A stretch of 13,639 nucleotides of DNA from assembly GCA_910592005.1 (NCBI GenBank), contig CAJVPP010002751.1, forward strand, positions 1-13,639, given 5' to 3'. Source of the stretch: Funneliformis mosseae (taxonomy: Eukaryota > Glomeromycota > Glomeromycetes > Glomerales > Glomeraceae). The stretch's first letter is position 1. The number at the start of each line of letters is the position of its first letter. The translations under genes and the position numbers were made by a program. The notes beneath the pieces are model-generated. The model was given only the letters and a program-made list of their open reading frames with translations. It was not told the DNA's origin and did not search any database. Shown here one piece after another: positions 9,706 through 13,639 of this stretch.

Positions 9706-10266
9706 ACTCCTTTTCATCAAGGCCGCCTTCTAACTACCTCCGAAACCCCAAAATATGGTTCGACAAGTAAAAAGGATCTTGCAATATCATCAAAAGCACT
9801 TGTTGCTAATTTATTAAAAGAAGCCAACTTCGCTATTAAAAAAAAAATGAACAGAGGAGGCAACAACCATGCTTACTAAATAACACATCCGAAAACATTT
9901 GGAATCAGCGCAAAAAATATCTAAATAGTAAATGGAAACGAAAGTTTTAATAAAGGTGAATGACCAGGTAAGACGAATTCTAAAAAGAAAATATTTTTTT
10001 ATTTTCATGGTGCGGGTGTGATTAAGAGGTAATTTTTTACTTTAGATAATGAATGGTTTGTTTTATATTGAAATTTTAGAAAAAATGCTTGGAAGTCATT
10101 GGCAGTTCTAACGATCCTAAGCGTTCTAGGAAAAAATGTCTCGAAGGTAATTGATTCACCTTTTAAAAGTATCGATTAAACCCTATAGAATGTTGAAAAA
10201 ACGGTGGAAAAATATTCCAGAAAGCATTGTAGCGAACATATCGAGGTCAATGAAAGAATGTTGTAG
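9706..10266 (+). pseudogene. Decayed multi-exon gene of unknown family
   Basis: I do not recognise this family. A 57-residue open frame (9706-9876) includes TSETPKYGSTSKKDLAISSK and ALVANLLKEANFAIKKKMNR, and reaches a TAA at 9877. The same frame then continues as ITHPKTFGISAKNI, stop, IVNGNESFNKGE, stop, to a donor-like gtaag at 9968. An acceptor at 10078-10079 leads to KKCLEVIGSSNDPKRSRKKC (10080 on), followed by a donor at 10147 and a 42-base intron-like gap to 10188. NVEKTVEKYSRKHCSEHIEV then runs to a TAG at 10264-10266. The frames do not join cleanly across the first gap. The basic, polar composition is unlike the spacer around it. The left end abuts the tandem duplication, so upstream exons may have been lost or displaced. 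It could instead be an intron-rich gene with unusual splicing, but the stops make that unlikely. Confidence 0.4.
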
Positions 10267-10529
10267 GCTTTATATTTTAAAATAAAGGGGAACATAACCC
10301 TTATTAAATTCATTATAATATAAATTCTGGCTTATTGAATTTCTAATGAACTATTTATAATACACGTGATTTGGCGCAGTATTATTAAAATTATTAATTT
10401 TTTTAACGTTTGTATATTCTTCTAAGGTATCGACATGATAATATCTCCTTGATGTAGTAACAAGTAAATTAACTAATTTCTGCAAATTTTAAATCCAACA
10501 AAAATAAAAGTGGCACTTTTGCAATATGA

Positions 10530-10996
10530 GTTATATCTGTTTATCATAACAATTTTATATCAATAGGCTTTCTTTTAGCAATGCTTGAATTTTTTCACTT
10601 TTATAAATTTATTTTAGAGCGGTCAGGATCAAAAATGAATAATCAAATAATTGGAAAACAATAAAAACTTTGTCTTATCGACTTATCAAAACTAATGATG
10701 ATTCAATAATTTTATTCAAAGTTGGTTCTAATATTATTTGAAATTTTAAGAAACACTAAATGTAATCGTGTGATGATGACTTTTTATATAAATAATTAGA
10801 AATTTCGTAGAAATTTCATAGAATATTCACCTAACGTTTTACAAGTTTAAATGTAGCTTCTGAAGGAGTTTTAGAAACATTTCAAAGGGAATTGAAATTA
10901 AATTTATTTATGAAGTTTGACGAATCTATGCTTTGTATTCCACTTTCTTTGATTTTTATGGAAATTTATAAATTGACATGCAAAATATCGAAATAA
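10530..10996 (+). other. Possible remnant of a protein gene, three open fragments
   Basis: Three plus-strand stretches follow one another in different frames. They are 10530-10661 with ISIGFLLAMLEFFHFYKFIL (a hydrophobic, membrane-like run), 10643-10738 with WKTIKTLSYRLIKTNDDSII, and 10835-10993 with SLNVASEGVLETFQRELKLN. Each alone is within what such A+T-rich DNA can give by chance. Their mixed composition and common strand are the only reasons to list them. No family is recognised. Confidence 0.2.
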
Positions 10997-11749
10997 TTCA
11001 TAATTTTAAAAAAATTTGTCATTAAAATTTGGAATTTGTTAGTATTATTGCTTTAATTGATACGTTTCATTAATTAAAAATATTTTATTTGGATTAAATA
11101 TTATTAATAATAAAAAAAATTTATCATGATTTGATATTGTACGATTTAAAATCCATTCATAGATTGGTTATCTAAATAAAAAAATCTTTTAAGTGAAATG
11201 TAACTTGTATTAGATAATTGACACGCTTAATAATGTTAATGTTACGAGTATAATTTAAACTTATTATGGAAAGAAAAATTAAGAAATAAAAAAAAAAAGT
11301 CTCTAAATTTTTATTAAGATAAAGATTTATTTTTCTACGTAACTATAAAAAATGATCTACTCGTATATGAATAGTTGGTTGATACTTCAAATATTTTCGA
11401 CCCTTGACTGCCTTAATAAATGTTAAAAGTTTAAGGACCTTACGAATTACTTGAGATGAATCTGAAATAATCATCTTGTTCTTTATTAAAGAATTTATTT
11501 GACGTCCAAATATGCCTGAAATTTTATTTTAAATAATTTCATATTTGTTGAGAATTCAAATATTTTGTATTATATCGTAAAGAACGATTACAAAATAATT
11601 TCGTTTAATTTATATATTCGCGTTCGTGTAATCTTTTTTTCATCGCGTGGCATTCCGACTACGCATATGCATATGTTATGCAAATTTGCTGCAGGATACA
11701 TCATTTCAAACAAAAGATACCATATTTTCTTCATTTAATGTTGATAATG

Positions 11750-11770
11750 TTGATAATAAATGATTATCAA
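11750..11770. repeat. Perfect short hairpin
   Basis: ttgataat (11750-11757) and attatcaa (11763-11770) pair perfectly around the loop aaatg. A further ttgataat just upstream (11741-11748) makes a small cluster of the same word. Function is unknown. Confidence 0.6.
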
Positions 11771-13159
11771 GATTATTGATCATTTAAGTTACCATAGTCT
11801 GAAGTCTGCATGGTATGACCAACCAACCTTTGAACTTTATTCGTTTATTATTATTAATATGATAACTTAATTTAATGAATAGCTCCTTAAATTTTTATAT
11901 TATATGCATTATAAAAAGATAGTTGTAGTTACACATGTCGGAATTGATTAAATTAGAAAGGATTTAACGTTAATGTGTGCAAAAGTAAAACATGTAATTA
12001 GATTCTGCTGATTATGCATGTAAATTTCAATATTTGATTTATTTCAGGTAAGATTTCAAATCAAATTGATCAAAAAATTTGATTCGATATTATGTCAACA
12101 ATGCAGGGATCAATTTAAAAAGTAAATAAAAAATTATACATATATATAATATTTTACATAACAGTATTTTTTTTATAGATTTGATGAAAATGATGTATGA
12201 CGAGCTTTATGAACAATAGGATGTAATGAAAGCGTTCAATGCAACGCAATTTATAAAATTTATTACATTATCGAATATATCTTATCAAAATTGACGTCGA
12301 AGTTTTTTTACTTGGGATATTTTTGAAAAAGCTGAAGGCCTGTAATTTTCAATTTAATGATTAAAAAAAATCGATAAATAAGTAAAAAAAATATCTGTAC
12401 TTGACAAAGCTATTTCCTTTTTAAAAAATTCATTATAGGTTGTATAATTCATATCAAAATTCCAGCACTTTTCAGCTACGTTGCTTGATTGGTCGATTAA
12501 AATTATAAGTAGATAAATAATTTTAATCAATAGATGCTTATATTTTTTAATGCTATATATATTCATTAGTAATTTTTAAAATTCAATTAATCAAAAATGA
12601 ACAAAGAAAAATTTATAAAATATTTTCGTTATACTGCATTTCTGTGAACTACTAAAAAGATGCTACTGCGGACTGCCATATGATATTTTATTTAATGACA
12701 AATATTATTATAAAGAGTTTAATAGCATTTTAATTCGTATTTAGAATAATTGTTAATTATAACTAATTTTAAAATTTTTTATGGTGAAACAAGATTAATT
12801 TTATGGTTCTATAATGCATTTCTAATAAATTATAATTTCCTGATTTATTCTATATTATCTTTATTCCCATATGTTAACTGATTTTATTTTCAGCTTAGGT
12901 TACTTGATAAAAAGCTTATTATTTAATTATTTTATTTTCAAATTTTTTCAAATTTTTTTTTTATTGGTTTGAGTTACAATAGAATAAAATTTTGGCAAAG
13001 ATTTTTTTCAAATTCAGGAAGATCTGGCATGGTAGAATTTTTATTATTTCTTTAATTTAAATCGTGTTACTTTGATAAGATTTTATTTTTGTTTTCAATA
13101 TTGTTTTTTTAAAAATATTTAATTTATTTTGATTTTTTCATTGATTTGTGATTGATTGG

Positions 13160-13212
13160 AATCGATTCTACCAAAATCGAATTAATCGAAAATTGAATTA
13201 GAATCGATTAAT
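13160..13212. repeat. Cluster of ATCGATT inverted repeats
   Basis: aatcgattcta (13160-13170) pairs perfectly with tagaatcgatt (13199-13209). Between and beside them attaatcga (13181-13189) pairs with tcgattaat (13204-13212). The arms compete, so this is a low-complexity, inverted-repeat-rich patch, possibly a worn miniature element. Confidence 0.6.
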
Positions 13213-13521
13213 CGTAACAACCACCACCCCATCAAATTGGTAAAAATTATTAATAAATAAACTATATCTATATACAGTGTATAAATAAAATAAAAATTAT
13301 TATACGAAAAATTATTAAATGAATAAAAATAAAAAATATACGAACATATTGAAATTACTAAATTTTTCGTTTATTATAATTATCATTAATTAAATGTTTT
13401 GTGTGTATATATATAGACGAAATTATGTAAATAATTCTAAACAAAAATAATAATTTATATGCGAATTTATGAAATAAACTTGTTAATAAATAAATTTCTT
13501 TAAAATGATGATATTTTTCGA

Positions 13522-13639
13522 TTAGTGTATTACATAATTATCATATTGAGTACTTAAATGTTTAGGTTTGAGATTTGTTAAGGAATCAGGTAAATTTGGT
13601 AATATAGTTATCCAAGTATTTTCGCAGTTCAGTTCAGTT
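13522..13639 (-). CDS. C-terminal part of a second short-repeat LRR protein
   Basis: Reading the minus strand from the window edge in the second frame gives TELNCENTWITILPNLPDSL, then a tail ending DNYVIH and a TAA at 13524-13522. This has the same LRR signature as the gene at the left edge: L-x-C-x-x-T-x-I followed by L-P-N-L-P-D-S-L, and it stops in the same way, half a repeat after the last full one. The tails of the two proteins differ. The start and most of the gene lie outside the window. Only about 38 codons are visible, but the motif is distinctive and the frame is open. The gene converges on the LRR gene at 1-363, about 13 kb away. Confidence 0.75.
   Translation of the reverse strand, partial: TELNCENTWITILPNLPDSLTNLKPKHLSTQYDNYVIH

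Larger units (their letters stand above)
10267..13521. other. Long A+T-rich spacer with weak coding-like fragments
   Basis: No convincing gene was found. Three plus-strand open stretches at 10530-10996 look somewhat protein-like and are listed separately. Bases 11637-11700 are richer in G+C and contain the 12-base palindrome catatgcatatg (11664-11675). A hairpin lies at 11750-11770 and a cluster of ATCGATT-type inverted repeats at 13140-13215. Bases 13250-13521 would be the 3' flank of the minus-strand LRR gene. No tRNA or rRNA was seen. Confidence 0.5.

Noticed and set aside
9814..10008. 64-codon minus-strand open frame
   Set aside because: It lies antisense to the better supported plus-strand remnant and has no recognisable motif.
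12049..12330. Possible exons on the plus strand (CQQCRDQFKK and a piece after an intron-like gap) recalling the Cys-rich start of some fungal kinases
   Set aside because: The resemblance is a few residues, the second piece has several stops, and no kinase domain follows.
12354..12566. 70-codon minus-strand open frame
   Set aside because: Low-complexity Ile/Tyr/Lys-rich content expected from A+T-rich DNA, with no motif or flanking exons.

Overview
The window looks like nuclear DNA of an arbuscular mycorrhizal fungus (Glomeromycotina, Rhizophagus-like). This is inferred from very high A+T, short introns (about 60-70 bases, gtaa...ttag), and remnants of protein families that are hugely expanded in those genomes: BTB-BACK-TLDc proteins, 'GGFGKVY-type' kinases and short-repeat LRR proteins. 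No database search was possible, so genus is not settled. No intact full-length gene is visible; this is an accessory, decaying region.

Layout. Bases 1-363 hold the 3' end of a plus-strand LRR gene (five 20-residue repeats, a half repeat and a short tail). An A+T-rich spacer (364-1154) follows, with a small tandem repeat and an imperfect hairpin. Bases 1155-2472 carry a minus-strand BTB-BACK-TLDc pseudogene with frameshifts, stops and one recognisable intron. A long spacer (2473-5474) has no convincing gene. Bases 5475-9682 are two head-to-tail copies of a 2,104-base unit that differ at one position in my line-by-line comparison. Each copy contains the same dead protein-kinase pseudogene, with the same lesions, so the gene died before it was duplicated. 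Directly to the right (9706-10266) is a decayed multi-exon gene of unknown family. A long A+T-rich spacer (10267-13521) holds only weak coding-like fragments and small inverted repeats. Bases 13522-13639 are the 3' end of a second LRR gene, on the minus strand, so the two LRR genes point at each other from the two window edges.

How the parts relate. No operon or pathway is visible. The shared theme is turnover of expanded signalling and adaptor families (kinase, BTB-TLDc, LRR) by local duplication and decay. The most checkable points are the almost identical tandem duplication of a pseudogene, the bacterial-style LRR architecture in a eukaryote-like context, and the LRR genes at both ends, which may mean the sequence was cut at repeats during assembly. 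I did not find a convincing new biological system.
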